Source: Glutamicibacter sp002979865 (GTDB taxonomy: Bacteria > Actinomycetota > Actinomycetes > Actinomycetales > Micrococcaceae). Taken from it: DNA of 64,000 bases. Positions 25,482 to 34,009 of the stretch are shown in pieces (position 1 is the first letter of the stretch; each line of letters starts with the position of its first letter). The stretch lies in assembly GCF_050030965.1 (NCBI RefSeq), contig NZ_CP188297.1, positions 1,550,001-1,614,000 of the forward strand, in the 5' to 3' direction. Both the position numbers and the translations under genes were made by a program. The notes under the pieces were generated by a model. That model was not told the DNA's origin. It did no database searches and worked only from the letters and a program-made list of their open reading frames with translations.

Positions 25482-25940
25482 ATGGCAAAGATCATTCTGA
25501 CTCACGAAGTATCCGGTCTCGGTGCTGCTGGCGATATTGTCGAGGTAAAGAACGGCTACGCCCGTAACTACCTGCTGCCACGCGGCTTCGCAATCGTCTG
25601 GACCCAGGGCGGTGAGAAGCAGGTGGAGTCGATCAAGGCTGCACGTGCTGCTCGCGCCGTTGCAAACCTTGAGGATGCTCAGGCACTTGCAGCTAAGCTG
25701 AAGTCCCAGCCGGTGAAGATCACCATGAAGGCTGGCTCGAACGGTCGCCTGTTCGGCACCGTCAAGACCACCGAAATTGCTGCTGCCGTAGAGGCTGCCG
25801 GTCTGGGTAAGATCGACAAGCGCAACATCGAGGTCAACGACCAGATCAAGTCGACTGGCAACTACACCGCAACCGTTCGCGTTCACGCTGACGTTCTTGC
25901 AAACCTGCGCCTGCAGGTTGTAGCTGCTGCCAAGAAGTAA
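25482..25940 (+). CDS. rplI: 50S ribosomal protein L9
   Basis: L9 of 152 aa (MAKIILTHEVSGLGAAGDIVEVKNGYARNYLLPRGFA). The long central helix joins the two RNA-binding domains on the large subunit. It is the last gene of the operon and is closed by a strong terminator. In many relatives dnaB lies close by; here about 16 kb intervene. Confidence 0.97.
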   Translation: MAKIILTHEVSGLGAAGDIVEVKNGYARNYLLPRGFAIVWTQGGEKQVESIKAARAARAVANLEDAQALAAKLKSQPVKITMKAGSNGRLFGTVKTTEIAAAVEAAGLGKIDKRNIEVNDQIKSTGNYTATVRVHADVLANLRLQVVAAAKK

Positions 25941-25963
25941 GTCTTCTAGACTCAGCTTCTGTT

Positions 25964-26007
25964 CAAGAGGTGGCGTGCACTCCGCAAGGAGAGCACGCCA
26001 CCTCTTG
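25964..26007 (+). terminator. Rho-independent terminator after rplI
   Basis: CAAGAGGTGGCGTGC (25964-25978) is perfectly complementary to GCACGCCACCTCTTG (25993-26007), a 15-bp stem with a 14-base loop. No long T run follows. Confidence 0.75.
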
Positions 26008-26115
26008 GCGTTAACCGGATTTCTTTTGGGCCTCCGGGTCAACGAATAGCAAGTTCCACCTTCGAATAGGCTCAAAGCCAATTCAGAATCTTGAGTTCGT
26101 TCAGGCTTTCGGCGC

Positions 26116-26502
26116 TTACCGGCTGGCGCGAGACCGAATCAGCGAACGAGAGAAATCTGTGATGATTCCTGCCACGATAAATCCGAATGCAGGTAACCAG
26201 GTGATCGCCCATCCGGAGAAAACCATTGTTTCGCGATCCCGTAGGAATATCGCCAGCAAAGGCCAAAGAAAACCTAAGGCCACGCCTACGAGAATGAAGG
26301 CAGAGTGGCTCTTTGGAGATGCTGTTGCGGGAAAGGACTCCGCATATTCTGCAGGAGATCCAAAGTTGGCTGTCGCGTCTTCGTAGCTGGTGGCTTCGGA
26401 CTCGACCTCTCTGGCTATATCGCGGATGGTGGCCGTATCCACGTTTCGTAGTGAAAGGCTGTAGCGCAGTTCGTCGATGTAGGTTTTGAGGTTACTTTCC
26501 AT
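26116..26502 (-). CDS. HAAS-domain membrane protein
   Basis: A 128-aa protein. The N-terminal half (YIDELRYSLSLRNVDTATIRDIAREVESEATSYEDATANFGSPAEYAESF) matches the HAAS domain found next to PadR regulators, and two transmembrane helices follow (AFILVGVALGFLWPLLAIFL, WAITWLPAFGFIVAGIITDF). It is co-transcribed with the upstream PadR gene (9-base gap, GGAG SD) and probably works with it. The biochemical function is unknown. Confidence 0.8.
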   Translation of the reverse strand: MESNLKTYIDELRYSLSLRNVDTATIRDIAREVESEATSYEDATANFGSPAEYAESFPATASPKSHSAFILVGVALGFLWPLLAIFLRDRETMVFSGWAITWLPAFGFIVAGIITDFSRSLIRSRASR

Positions 26503-26511
26503 GGAAGGCTC

Positions 26512-26814
26512 CTAATTGAACTGTTCTAACCAGTTTTTGACTGATTTCAGGGTCTGATGACCCTGCTTGGTGATTTCGAAGATTTTGCGTGCGGGTCCGC
26601 GAGCGGTGATTTGCCAGTCGGAGACGATGTCCCCGGACTCTTCCATGGTTCGAAGCAGTGGGTATAAAGTCCCGCTCTTGATGCCAGGCACTCCGAGCTC
26701 TTCGAGCTTAGCCAGCATGGAGTATCCGTGTTCGGGTTTTTCTGCCAGGAAGCTTAGAAGAACGACCGGAAGCATGGAACGCTTCACCTGTGGAAGTACT
26801 CTGCTCTGTGACAT
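26512..26814 (-). CDS. PadR family transcriptional regulator
   Basis: A winged-helix regulator of 100 aa with the PadR core (LLSFLAEKPEHGYSMLAKLEELGVPGIKSGTLYPLLRTMEESGDIVSDW, then GPARKIFEITKQG). PadR proteins usually repress their own operon and bind ATGT/ACAT-type repeats. A TATG-N7-CATA repeat lies directly upstream. Confidence 0.9.
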   Translation of the reverse strand: MSQSRVLPQVKRSMLPVVLLSFLAEKPEHGYSMLAKLEELGVPGIKSGTLYPLLRTMEESGDIVSDWQITARGPARKIFEITKQGHQTLKSVKNWLEQFN

Positions 26815-26822
26815 GACTTAAG

Positions 26823-26837
26823 TATGAATCCTACATA
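26823..26837 (-). promoter_or_regulatory. Candidate PadR operator over the -10 box
   Basis: TATG-N7-CATA lies just before the padR ATG and overlaps a TAGGAT -10 candidate on the minus strand. This fits autorepression; spacing and half-sites resemble known PadR sites only loosely. Confidence 0.4.
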
Positions 26838-26974
26838 GGTGCATTTCTATCCTTCGTTCGGATGATCTTGGCTTAGCAGCATCCGGCGATTCAATTCCGA
26901 GCCGGAACTGGTCATGGTCACTTAGAAGTGGCTAACATTTCACCAGATCGTCTTGCGTCCAATGCGTCATAATC

Positions 26975-26989
26975 ATTGGCTTGGCCAAT
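26975..26989 (+). promoter_or_regulatory. Inverted repeat upstream of the XRE gene
   Basis: ATTGGC-TTG-GCCAAT, perfect 6-bp arms, about 60 bases before the GTG of the XRE protein. It could be its autoregulatory operator. Confidence 0.3.
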
Positions 26990-27046
26990 TTGCAGCAATA
27001 GCCTCGAAGATGAGTACGTCCAAAGCCAGCACGATCGAGAGAAGCG

Positions 27047-27361
27047 GTGGAACAAATGGGTTTTGCGTATGCGGATCCTGAAGTATTGACCGAGGCGCAA
27101 CGCGAAGCTGTGGCAGAGCATCAGCGCCGTGTGCAAAGCGAGTCCCGGCGCCTGTCGTTGCGTGCGCTGCGCGAAGAGGCAGAACTGAGCCAAGTAGAAC
27201 TTGCCACCGTGCTGAAGCTGAGCGTGGACCGCATCGCCCGCATGGAGACCGGGGACCTTGATCGAGTCCAGCTGGCCACCCTGCGCCGCTACGCAGAAGC
27301 CATGGGCGCCCGCCTGCAAGTGAAAGCGATCCGCGAGGGCACGCACGCCGAACTTGGCTAG
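27047..27361 (+). CDS. XRE-type helix-turn-helix protein (antitoxin-like)
   Basis: A 104-aa protein with a C-terminal HTH (LSLRALREEAELSQVELATVLKLSVDRIARMETGDLDRVQLATLRRYAEAMGARLQVKAI), the layout of HigA/MqsA-like antitoxins and of small XRE regulators. The start is GTG, with GAGAGAAG a few bases before. No toxin-like partner lies on either side, so it may be an orphan antitoxin or a plain regulator. Confidence 0.75.
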   Translation: MEQMGFAYADPEVLTEAQREAVAEHQRRVQSESRRLSLRALREEAELSQVELATVLKLSVDRIARMETGDLDRVQLATLRRYAEAMGARLQVKAIREGTHAELG

Positions 27362-27399
27362 CGATCGAGCTCCCGGCGGTCGCTGCCAAGCTGCCATTC

Positions 27400-27415
27400 C
27401 TGACCGACCGGTCAG
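27400..27415 (+). promoter_or_regulatory. TetR-like palindrome upstream of the CoA-transferase gene
   Basis: CTGACC-GACC-GGTCAG has 6-bp arms around GACC. The ACCGNCCGGT core resembles many TetR-family operators. It lies about 150 bases before the start; no regulator gene is adjacent. Confidence 0.3.
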
Positions 27416-27564
27416 CGCAAATAGAGCGCACCTCATCGATAAATATGCCACCCATCGCTCAGGAGCGCACAGCGAGGCCTGAATCACTGTGCCGACCAGC
27501 TAAAGTATTCCGGTGAGACGCGGGTTATAGACCTGTGTCACAAGGAAGTTCTGAAGGGGTTATT

Positions 27565-29082
27565 TTGCACGAACGTATTCACCACCGGGCCTTTGCTGAT
27601 CGCTTGATGAGCGCCGAGCAAGCTGCAGAGTTCATTAAGCCAGGCATGACTGTCGCCATGAGCGGCTTTACCGGTGCAGGATACCCGAAGGCCGTGCCCG
27701 GGGCACTGGCAGCGCAGATGGAGCGCCAGCACGCTGCGGGCAAGGACTTCAAGATCAACGTGCTTACCGGCGCTTCCACCGCCCCTGAGCTTGATGGCGT
27801 GCTGGCCAAGGCCGAAGGCATGAACCTGCGCCTGCCGTACATGTCCGACCCCGAGCTGCGCCGCCGCATCAACGAGGGCAACATGGAATACATGGACATC
27901 CACCTGTCCCATGTCGCCCAGCACGCCTGGTTCGGCTTCTACGGAAAGATCGACTTGGCCATCGTCGAAGTTGTCGGCGTCACCGCCGAGGGCGACTTGA
28001 TCCCTTCCAGCTCGGTGGGCAACAACAAGACCTGGCTGGAGATGGCCGACAAGATCATCATCGAGGTCAATTCCCAGCAGTCTGCGGCCATGGAGGGCAT
28101 GCACGATGTCTACTACGGCACCGCACTGCCTCCGCACCGCAAGCCAATCGACCTGAGAACCGTGCGTGACCGCATCGGCCAGCAGTACATGGACGTCGAC
28201 GTCAACAAGATCGTCGCCGTCGTGGAAACCGACGCGCCAGACCGCCTGAGCCCCTTCGCCCCGGTGGACGAGACCAGCGAGAAGATCGCCGATCACCTGC
28301 TGACCTTCCTGGATTCCGAGATCCGTGCCGGACGCCTGTCCGAGAAGCTGCTCCCGCTGCAGTCGGGCGTGGGCAATATCGCCAACGCGGTGCTCGCTGG
28401 CCTAGCCCGTGGCGGCTACAAGGGCCTGACCGCCTATACCGAGGTCATCCAGGACGGAATGCTGGAGCTGATCAAGGACGGGACCATCGAGTTCGCCTCT
28501 GCCACCAGCTTCTCGCTGTCTTCGGAGGGCATCGAGGAATTCAACCGCAACGTCGACCACTACCGCGAGCGCATCCTGCTGCGCGCCCAGGAGATCTCGA
28601 ACCACCCGGAGATCATCCGCCGGCTGGGCTGCATTGCGCTGAACGGCATGATCGAAGCCGACATCTACGGCAACGTGAATTCCACCAACGTGCTGGGATC
28701 GCACGTGATGAACGGCATCGGCGGCTCGGGCGACTTCGCCCGCAACGGCTACCTGTCGGTGTTCATGTCCCCGTCGACCGCCAAGGGCGGCAAGATCTCG
28801 GGCATCGTTCCTTTTGCTTCGCATGTGGACCACACCGAGCACGACACCATGATCCTGATTACCGAACAGGGCCTGGCCGACCTGCGCGGCCACTCGCCAA
28901 AGCAGCGTGCGCAGCTGGTCATCGATAACTGCGCCCACCCGGAGTACCGCCCGATGCTGCAGGACTACTTCGACCGTGCGTGCAAGGACAGCTACGGCAA
29001 GCACACCCCGCATCTGCTAGGCGAGGCCCTGTCCTGGCACCAGCGCTTCCAGGAGACCGGAGACATGCGCCCGGCCAGCTAG
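27565..29082 (+). CDS. Succinyl-CoA:acetate CoA-transferase/acetyl-CoA hydrolase family
   Basis: A 505-aa class I CoA-transferase: GMTVAMSGFTGAGYPKAVP near the N-terminus, VNSQQSAAMEGMHDVYYGTALPP, a catalytic-Glu segment around YTEVIQDGMLELI and GIGGSGDFARNGYLSVFM. Such enzymes move CoA between acetate and succinate (or hydrolyse acetyl-CoA) and link acetate use to the TCA cycle. I choose the TTG at 27565 because GAAGGGG lies seven bases before it and homologues begin near HERI; a GTG at 27535 is the alternative. Its stop overlaps the stop of the convergent gene. Confidence 0.88.
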   Translation: MHERIHHRAFADRLMSAEQAAEFIKPGMTVAMSGFTGAGYPKAVPGALAAQMERQHAAGKDFKINVLTGASTAPELDGVLAKAEGMNLRLPYMSDPELRRRINEGNMEYMDIHLSHVAQHAWFGFYGKIDLAIVEVVGVTAEGDLIPSSSVGNNKTWLEMADKIIIEVNSQQSAAMEGMHDVYYGTALPPHRKPIDLRTVRDRIGQQYMDVDVNKIVAVVETDAPDRLSPFAPVDETSEKIADHLLTFLDSEIRAGRLSEKLLPLQSGVGNIANAVLAGLARGGYKGLTAYTEVIQDGMLELIKDGTIEFASATSFSLSSEGIEEFNRNVDHYRERILLRAQEISNHPEIIRRLGCIALNGMIEADIYGNVNSTNVLGSHVMNGIGGSGDFARNGYLSVFMSPSTAKGGKISGIVPFASHVDHTEHDTMILITEQGLADLRGHSPKQRAQLVIDNCAHPEYRPMLQDYFDRACKDSYGKHTPHLLGEALSWHQRFQETGDMRPAS

Positions 29083-30143
29083 TCGCCGGCCAGGCGGGGA
29101 TCGATGCGCAGGATGCGGTCATCGCCCGCCCTTGGCTGGCCGCGCCCGTCGGTATTGTTGGTCAGCACCAGCAGTGCGCCGTCAGGATCCACTAGCACGT
29201 CGCGTAGCCGGCCGAGCCGGCCATCGAGCAGTTCATGCTCGGTGGCCGGCTCGTCCAGTTCCACCGCGCGCAGCACTTCTCCGCGCAGATTCGCCAGGTA
29301 GAGGGTGCCATCGAGGATCGCGATGCCGCTGGGGCTGGCTTCGGACGGGGACCACTGCGCAATCGGATCGGTGTACGACGGATTTCCGCCGCTTTTTCCC
29401 TCGGCTTCGGGCCAGCCGTAGTTTCCCCCGGCTTCGATGATGTTCAGCTCGTCGAAGGTGTTCTGCCCGAACTCGCTGGCGAACATGGTGCCATCAGCAC
29501 CCCACGCCAAGCCCTGCACATTGCGGTGCCCGTAGCTGTAGACGAGGGAATTCTCGAACGGGTTGTCGTCCGGGACGCTGCCGTCAGGTGCCATGCGCAG
29601 GATCTTTCCGCCCAGCTGCTGCAGGTCCTGGGCTTGCTGGGGATTGCCCGCATCGCCCACGGTGGCATAGAGCATCCCGTCCTGACCGATGGCCAACCGC
29701 CCGCCGTTGTGGATGCTGGCCGAGGGCAACCCGTCAATCAAGGTGCGCGGGGCCGACAGTGAAAGATTCCTGGCGCTGCCTTGCACCGTGAACCGCTGGA
29801 TGCGGTTGCCGGATTCAGCGGTGGAATACGCAAAAAGCTGGTCTGGGGAGAGGAAGGCCAAGCCCAGCAGTCCGCCTTCTCCGGTCGCCACCAGATCATC
29901 GAGCCGAGCCACTTCGCGGCCTGGTCCGGATCCTGAGATCTCCACGATCCGCCCAGAATCGCGTTCGCTGACCAGCAGGCTGTCTTGGGCGTAAACCATG
30001 GACCATGGGGCGTCCAAGCCGGTGGCCAGTGGTGCTGGAACAGCTTGCGATTCGGTAGCTGGAGCTGAAGGCGGGGTTGGCGCGGAGCATCCGGCGAGGA
30101 ACACTGCGCCGAGCACTAGGCAGGTACCCAGAATGCGCTTCAT
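29079..30143 (-). CDS. Lipoprotein, PQQ-dependent sugar dehydrogenase-like
   Basis: A lipoprotein signal (MKRILGTCLVLGAVFLAGC, lipobox LAGC) is followed by a six-bladed beta-propeller of the glucose/sorbosone dehydrogenase family: LDAPWSMVYAQDSLLVSERDSGRI, GGLLGLAFL, IHNGGRLAIGQDGMLYATVGDAGNPQQAQ, YGHRNVQGLAW, EFGQNTFDELNII and NYGWPEAEG. These extracytoplasmic proteins oxidise aldoses with PQQ. No PQQ synthesis genes are in view, so the cofactor and reaction are uncertain. The stop overlaps that of the CoA-transferase head-on. Confidence 0.85.
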   Translation of the reverse strand: MKRILGTCLVLGAVFLAGCSAPTPPSAPATESQAVPAPLATGLDAPWSMVYAQDSLLVSERDSGRIVEISGSGPGREVARLDDLVATGEGGLLGLAFLSPDQLFAYSTAESGNRIQRFTVQGSARNLSLSAPRTLIDGLPSASIHNGGRLAIGQDGMLYATVGDAGNPQQAQDLQQLGGKILRMAPDGSVPDDNPFENSLVYSYGHRNVQGLAWGADGTMFASEFGQNTFDELNIIEAGGNYGWPEAEGKSGGNPSYTDPIAQWSPSEASPSGIAILDGTLYLANLRGEVLRAVELDEPATEHELLDGRLGRLRDVLVDPDGALLVLTNNTDGRGQPRAGDDRILRIDPRLAGD

Positions 30144-30150
30144 CGAGCTG

Positions 30151-30741
30151 CTATGCATGGGCTGGTTGATGGCGCGTCGGGCGATAAGTCAGTTCCTGGA
30201 TCCGTCCGTCCAGCAGCTTGGACTCGACAAGTTCCAGATCGTAGTCATCGACCCCGCCAAGTACCGGGGCAGAACCGCTATGCCCGGTCAGTACCGGGAA
30301 GATGGTCACCTGGATGAAGTCCACAAGACCTGCCGCCAGCAGGGAATGGTTCATCGCTAAGCAGCCGTGGGAGCGCAGCGGCACATCTGAAGCTTCCTTG
30401 AGCTGTGCGACGACTTCCAGTGCATCAGCGCGCTCCAGCGTGGGGTTTGGCCAGGACAGCGGCTCTTCCAGGGTGGTGGAGATGACGGTGGCGGGCTTGT
30501 CGTGCAGGGCCACACCCCACGCGTCTTCAACCTCGGGATTCGCCTCGATTTCTGCCCAGAAGCGGCTGAAGAGACGGAAGGTGTTGGCCCCGAAAACCAT
30601 GCGGCAAGCCGGAGTGTAGAGCGCGAGGCGGTGGGCTAACAGCTCTGGCCCCTGTTTTCCCCAGTAGCCGCCCCAATCGCCGGCGGCGCTGCCGAAGCCA
30701 TCGAGGCTGCTGAACACATCGAAGGTATAGGTCGCACTCAT
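30151..30741 (-). CDS. Dihydrofolate reductase-family (RibD C-terminal-like) protein
   Basis: A 196-aa protein with the fold of the RibD C-terminal reductase/DHFR family (YTFDVFSSLDGFGSAAG, MVFGANTFRLFSRF, VISTTLEEPLSW, VDFIQVTIFPVLTGHSGSAPVLGG). Members reduce pterin- or pyrimidine-like substrates with NADPH, but most of this stand-alone subgroup have no known substrate. SD AGGAG is seven bases before the ATG. The lipoprotein gene follows after seven bases and may be co-transcribed. Confidence 0.85.
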   Translation of the reverse strand: MSATYTFDVFSSLDGFGSAAGDWGGYWGKQGPELLAHRLALYTPACRMVFGANTFRLFSRFWAEIEANPEVEDAWGVALHDKPATVISTTLEEPLSWPNPTLERADALEVVAQLKEASDVPLRSHGCLAMNHSLLAAGLVDFIQVTIFPVLTGHSGSAPVLGGVDDYDLELVESKLLDGRIQELTYRPTRHQPAHA

Positions 30742-30811
30742 GGCGAATCTCCTGGAGCTTGAGCGTTAGATGCCACCTACCGTACGCCCGTGCTCGCGGT
30801 GTGAAAACCAG

Positions 30812-31234
30812 CTAGGCCGGATTCTCAGGCAAATCCACATTCTGGGTGCGCAACTGGCCGCGGGATAGCTGCTTGCCGGTGGATTCATCGGTGATGATGA
30901 CCTCCCAGAGCTGCTGGGTGCGCCCTTGGAATAGCGCGGTGGCGATTACCTGAACCCGTGCTCCGGTGGAAGGGCGCAGGAAGTCGGTGGCGTTGTGCAC
31001 GCCCACGGCGAATTGCCCGCGTTCGGCCACCGCGTAGCTGGCGCCCACTGATCCTGCGCTCTCGATGATCGAGGTGTAAACGCCGCCATGCACCACGCCC
31101 CAAGGGGTGTGGTGGTTCTCGTCCAGCTGCGCGTGGCCGCGTACTTCCGTGGCCGTGATTTCGTCGAATTCCAGTCCGATGCTTTCGGTGAAGCGGCTGG
31201 TCTTGTTGGGAATCCGCGGTGCAGTGTTTTCCAA
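30812..31234 (-). CDS. PaaI-like hotdog-fold thioesterase
   Basis: A 140-aa hotdog thioesterase: NHHTPWGVVHGGVYTSIIESAGSVGA carries the conserved HGG region, and QVIATALFQGRTQQLWEVII follows. It hydrolyses aryl- or acyl-CoA esters. The start is TTG with GAGGA seven bases upstream, in the 15-base gap after the acyl-CoA ligase stop. Pairing with the ligase suggests a role in recycling CoA from its products. Confidence 0.85.
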   Translation of the reverse strand: MENTAPRIPNKTSRFTESIGLEFDEITATEVRGHAQLDENHHTPWGVVHGGVYTSIIESAGSVGASYAVAERGQFAVGVHNATDFLRPSTGARVQVIATALFQGRTQQLWEVIITDESTGKQLSRGQLRTQNVDLPENPA

Positions 31235-31249
31235 TTGGTGATCCTCAGG

Positions 31250-32857
31250 CTAGTTCGGTGTGCTGGCTTCGAGCGCCTGGGCGCGCAGGACATTCTTCTG
31301 CACCTTACCAGTGGAGGTGCGCGGCAGATCCTGCGGGAAGACGATGGTGCGCGGCACCTTGAAACCGGCAAGCTTTTCGCGGGCGAATTCAATCAGCGTT
31401 TGCGCGTCCAGGGAGGATCCGCTGGCGCGGATGACATATGCCACCGGACGCTCGCCCCATTTCTCGTCCGCGATGCCGATGACGGCCAGGTCCAGCACCT
31501 CTGGGTGCGAGGCGAGGGCTTGCTCCACCTCGATGGTGGAGATGTTCTCGCCGCCGGAAATGATGATGTCCTTGGCCCGGTCGCGCACCTGGATGTAGCC
31601 ATCCGGGTGCATGACACCCAGATCGCCGGTGTGGAACCAGCCGCCATGGAAAGCTTGGGTAGTGGCCGCTTCATCGCGGTAGTAGCCGATCATGACGTTA
31701 TTGCCGCGCAGCACGATTTCGCCCATGGTCTGTCCATCCGCCGGGACATCGTTCATGTTCTCGTCAACAATGCGTGCGGACTCGGCGGTAATCATGCCAA
31801 CGCCTTGGCGGGCGAGCTTCGCGGCCCGGTCCGGGCCATCGAGGGCATCCCACTCATCCTGGTACTCGCACACCGTGTACGGTCCGTATACCTCGGTGAG
31901 GCCATATACATGGACTACCTCGATGCCCAGCTTCTGCAGCTTGGAGATGATTGCCGGGGACGGGGGAGCTCCTGCGGTGGTGATGCGCAGTGGCGCATCG
32001 AGCTGGTGGGCGCGGGTGGAGTCGGCGATGATGGAGCAGACGGTCGGAGCGCCGCACAAGTGGGTGGTTCCAAGATCCTCGATGGCATCCCAAACGGAAT
32101 CTTCGCGCACGCCGCGCAGGCACAGGTGCGTTCCTCCCGCTGCGGTGACGGCCCATGGAGTGCACCAGCCGTTGCAGTGGAACATCGGCAGGGTCCACAA
32201 GTAGCGGGTCTTGGCGGTGAAGCCCTGGTGGTGCGCTTCGCCCAACGAGTTCAGGTAGCTGCCGCGGTGCGAGTAGAGCACGCCCTTCGGCTTGCCGGTG
32301 GTGCCCGACGTGTAATTGAGAGTGATCGGAGCCCGCTCATCGGCGATGGCGTAGGGAAGTCTTTCATCCGAGGCTTGTGCGATTAGCTCGTCCAAGGTGG
32401 CGTCCACGGGCACGTCCGGACGTTCTCCGGCGTACTGGTCATCGGCGATCTCGATGAGCGCCTCCAGCGTTGGGTTCTCGCGGCGCAGGGTCTTCGTGTT
32501 CTCCAACAGCTCTGTGTCGGCAAGCATCAGCTTGGCAGCAGAATGATCAATGATGTATTGCAGCTCGTGGGCCGAGAGTCGGGTGTTCAGGGCAACGAGG
32601 ACTGCGCCTGCCAGCGGTACGGCGTAATGCGCCATGAGCATTTCGGGAGTATTCGGTGCCAGCACGGCCACGCGGTCGCCCGGCTCAATGCGAGCCTTCA
32701 GCGCCTGGGCAAAGCGGTGCACCCGTGCTTCGAATTCTTCATAGGAGAAGCTGCGAGTTCCATGGATGACGGCGGTCTTCTTCGGATAGGCCTCGGCTGT
32801 GCGTTCCAAGAAACGCAGTGGGGTCAATTCTGAATGGTTTGCCTGAATCTCTACCAT
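31250..32857 (-). CDS. AMP-dependent acyl-CoA ligase
   Basis: A 535-aa ANL-superfamily ligase: LNYTSGTTGKPKGVLYSHRG (P-loop), VYGLTEVYGPYTVCEYQ, WFHTGDLGVMHPDGYIQVRDRAKDIIISGGENIS and the catalytic Lys near TSTGKVQKN. It activates a carboxylic acid with ATP and loads it on CoA. The sequence is nearest to the medium/long-chain and methylmercaptopropionate-type ligases (acyl--CoA ligase family); the natural substrate is unknown. The ATG at 32857 follows GAGGAA. Confidence 0.9.
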   Translation of the reverse strand: MVEIQANHSELTPLRFLERTAEAYPKKTAVIHGTRSFSYEEFEARVHRFAQALKARIEPGDRVAVLAPNTPEMLMAHYAVPLAGAVLVALNTRLSAHELQYIIDHSAAKLMLADTELLENTKTLRRENPTLEALIEIADDQYAGERPDVPVDATLDELIAQASDERLPYAIADERAPITLNYTSGTTGKPKGVLYSHRGSYLNSLGEAHHQGFTAKTRYLWTLPMFHCNGWCTPWAVTAAGGTHLCLRGVREDSVWDAIEDLGTTHLCGAPTVCSIIADSTRAHQLDAPLRITTAGAPPSPAIISKLQKLGIEVVHVYGLTEVYGPYTVCEYQDEWDALDGPDRAAKLARQGVGMITAESARIVDENMNDVPADGQTMGEIVLRGNNVMIGYYRDEAATTQAFHGGWFHTGDLGVMHPDGYIQVRDRAKDIIISGGENISTIEVEQALASHPEVLDLAVIGIADEKWGERPVAYVIRASGSSLDAQTLIEFAREKLAGFKVPRTIVFPQDLPRTSTGKVQKNVLRAQALEASTPN

Positions 32858-33232
32858 GGTGTGGCTATTCCTCAATCGTCATCGATGGTTACGGAGAACA
32901 ATAAGCAGGAGTGTGACTCAATGCACTCCATGACCAATAGTGGCATGAACCTCAGCGTCATGCCGGGAAACCAAGTTTCATTACGGTGGGCGGTAGGGAA
33001 TTCGCGCCAGGGCCCCGAGCCCAGGGGAGGAGTTAGTGTTCTGCCGAATCAAGAGCGGCGGAAGCCTGCTGCGATCATGGGGCCGAAGCGTTCAAGAAGC
33101 GCGGCGTATGGCGAATAAAAGACTGCCCAAGGACTTCTGGCGGGGCCTTGGATCGAATATTGCGTCGAATATTGCGATTTGCGAAGTGAAATGTTTGACG
33201 GCTGTTCGTCATGAGCCATATCGTTTTAAACA
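32858..33232. other. Intergenic stretch without a recognised gene
   Basis: No ORF here resembles a protein. It contains the divergent promoter region and a 12-bp tandem repeat at 33153-33176, and leads into a riboswitch. Confidence 0.6.
33153..33176 (+). repeat. 12-bp perfect tandem repeat
   Basis: TCGAATATTGCG occurs twice back to back, about 60 bases before the riboswitch. It may be a duplicated binding site in the promoter. Confidence 0.6.
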
Positions 33233-33314
33233 GAATCAAGAGCATCAGCTATAAGCCCTGGCTTGCTGATCGGCAACCCTCTCAACGGTAGTGGGGTGCT
33301 CCAGGTGAGGATTC
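33233..33314 (+). promoter_or_regulatory. SAM-IV-type S-adenosylmethionine riboswitch
   Basis: The aptamer core matches the actinobacterial SAM-IV layout. P1 is GAATC (33233-33237)/GATTC (33310-33314). P2 is ATCAGC (33244-33249)/GCTGAT (33265-33270). The conserved CGGCAACCCTC is followed by a GTGGGGTGC arm. A pseudoknot joins CCTGG (33257-33261) in the P2 loop to CCAGG (33301-33305). It lies 130 bases upstream of the flavin reductase gene and should lower its expression when SAM is abundant. A further hairpin (GTTCCA…TGGAAC, 33316-33339) may belong to the expression platform. Confidence 0.75.
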
Positions 33315-33444
33315 GGTTCCACACAAAATGTGCTGGAACAAGTACCGCACACGGCGCGGAACTTCAGCCCAAGCGGCTTCGAGTAACGAGAAGCCAATGC
33401 TTGCAGGCTACTGCGCGGTGGGCAAGACCCAAAGGAATCGAGCC

Positions 33445-33945
33445 ATGTCATTGAATCTTGAACTTGACCCGTTGACCCTGCGCAAGGTTTTCGCTCAGCA
33501 TCCATCAGGGGTAGCCGCCCTCTGTGCAGAACTGGATGGCGTGAAGACCGGAATTGTCGCTTCATCGTTTACCGTGGGAGTTTCCCTTGAACCTGCACTG
33601 GTGATGTTCGCCGTGCAGAAGTCCTCGAACACTTGGCCAAAGCTGCGCGAAGCTGGCCGCATTGGCGTCTCAGTGCTGAGCGAACGCAATGATGGTGTCT
33701 GCGCTCAGATTGCGTCGAAAAATGGCGACCGGTTCCGCGGAATCGATACCTATTCCTCGGATCAGGGCGCGCTCTTCGTCAACGACTCCACGTTGTGGCT
33801 GGAGACTTCGATCTACAACGAGGTCGAAGCGGGGGATCACTGGGTAGTCCTGATGGAAGTCCACGGGCACCGCACCTCCGAGCACTCGCCACAGATCTTC
33901 CATGATTCGCGGTTCCATTCGCTGCCGATTCCTGAGCTCGTATAA
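33445..33945 (+). CDS. Flavin reductase family protein
   Basis: A 166-aa FMN-binding split-barrel protein (LRKVFAQHPSGVAALCAELDGVKTGIVASSFTVGVSLEPALVMFAVQKSSNTWPKL, RFRGIDTYS, GDHWVVLMEVHGH). Such enzymes reduce FMN with NAD(P)H for two-component monooxygenases. The SAM riboswitch upstream suggests supply of reduced flavin for a sulfur-scavenging monooxygenase (SsuD/SfnG-like), though none is in this window. AAAGGA precedes the ATG, and a terminator follows. Confidence 0.88.
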   Translation: MSLNLELDPLTLRKVFAQHPSGVAALCAELDGVKTGIVASSFTVGVSLEPALVMFAVQKSSNTWPKLREAGRIGVSVLSERNDGVCAQIASKNGDRFRGIDTYSSDQGALFVNDSTLWLETSIYNEVEAGDHWVVLMEVHGHRTSEHSPQIFHDSRFHSLPIPELV

Positions 33946-33961
33946 GCGCTTCGCATCTTCC

Positions 33962-34005
33962 AAAGCTCCGGCCAGATCAAATCATCGATCTGGCCGGAGC
34001 TTTTT
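33962..34005 (+). terminator. Rho-independent terminator after the flavin reductase
   Basis: AAAGCTCCGGCCAGATC pairs with GATCTGGCCGGAGCTTT, followed by a T run. Confidence 0.85.
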
Positions 34006-34009
34006 GAAT

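Noticed and set aside
27047..27361. A toxin-antitoxin pair
   Set aside because: Only the antitoxin-like HTH protein is present; neither neighbouring gene resembles a toxin.
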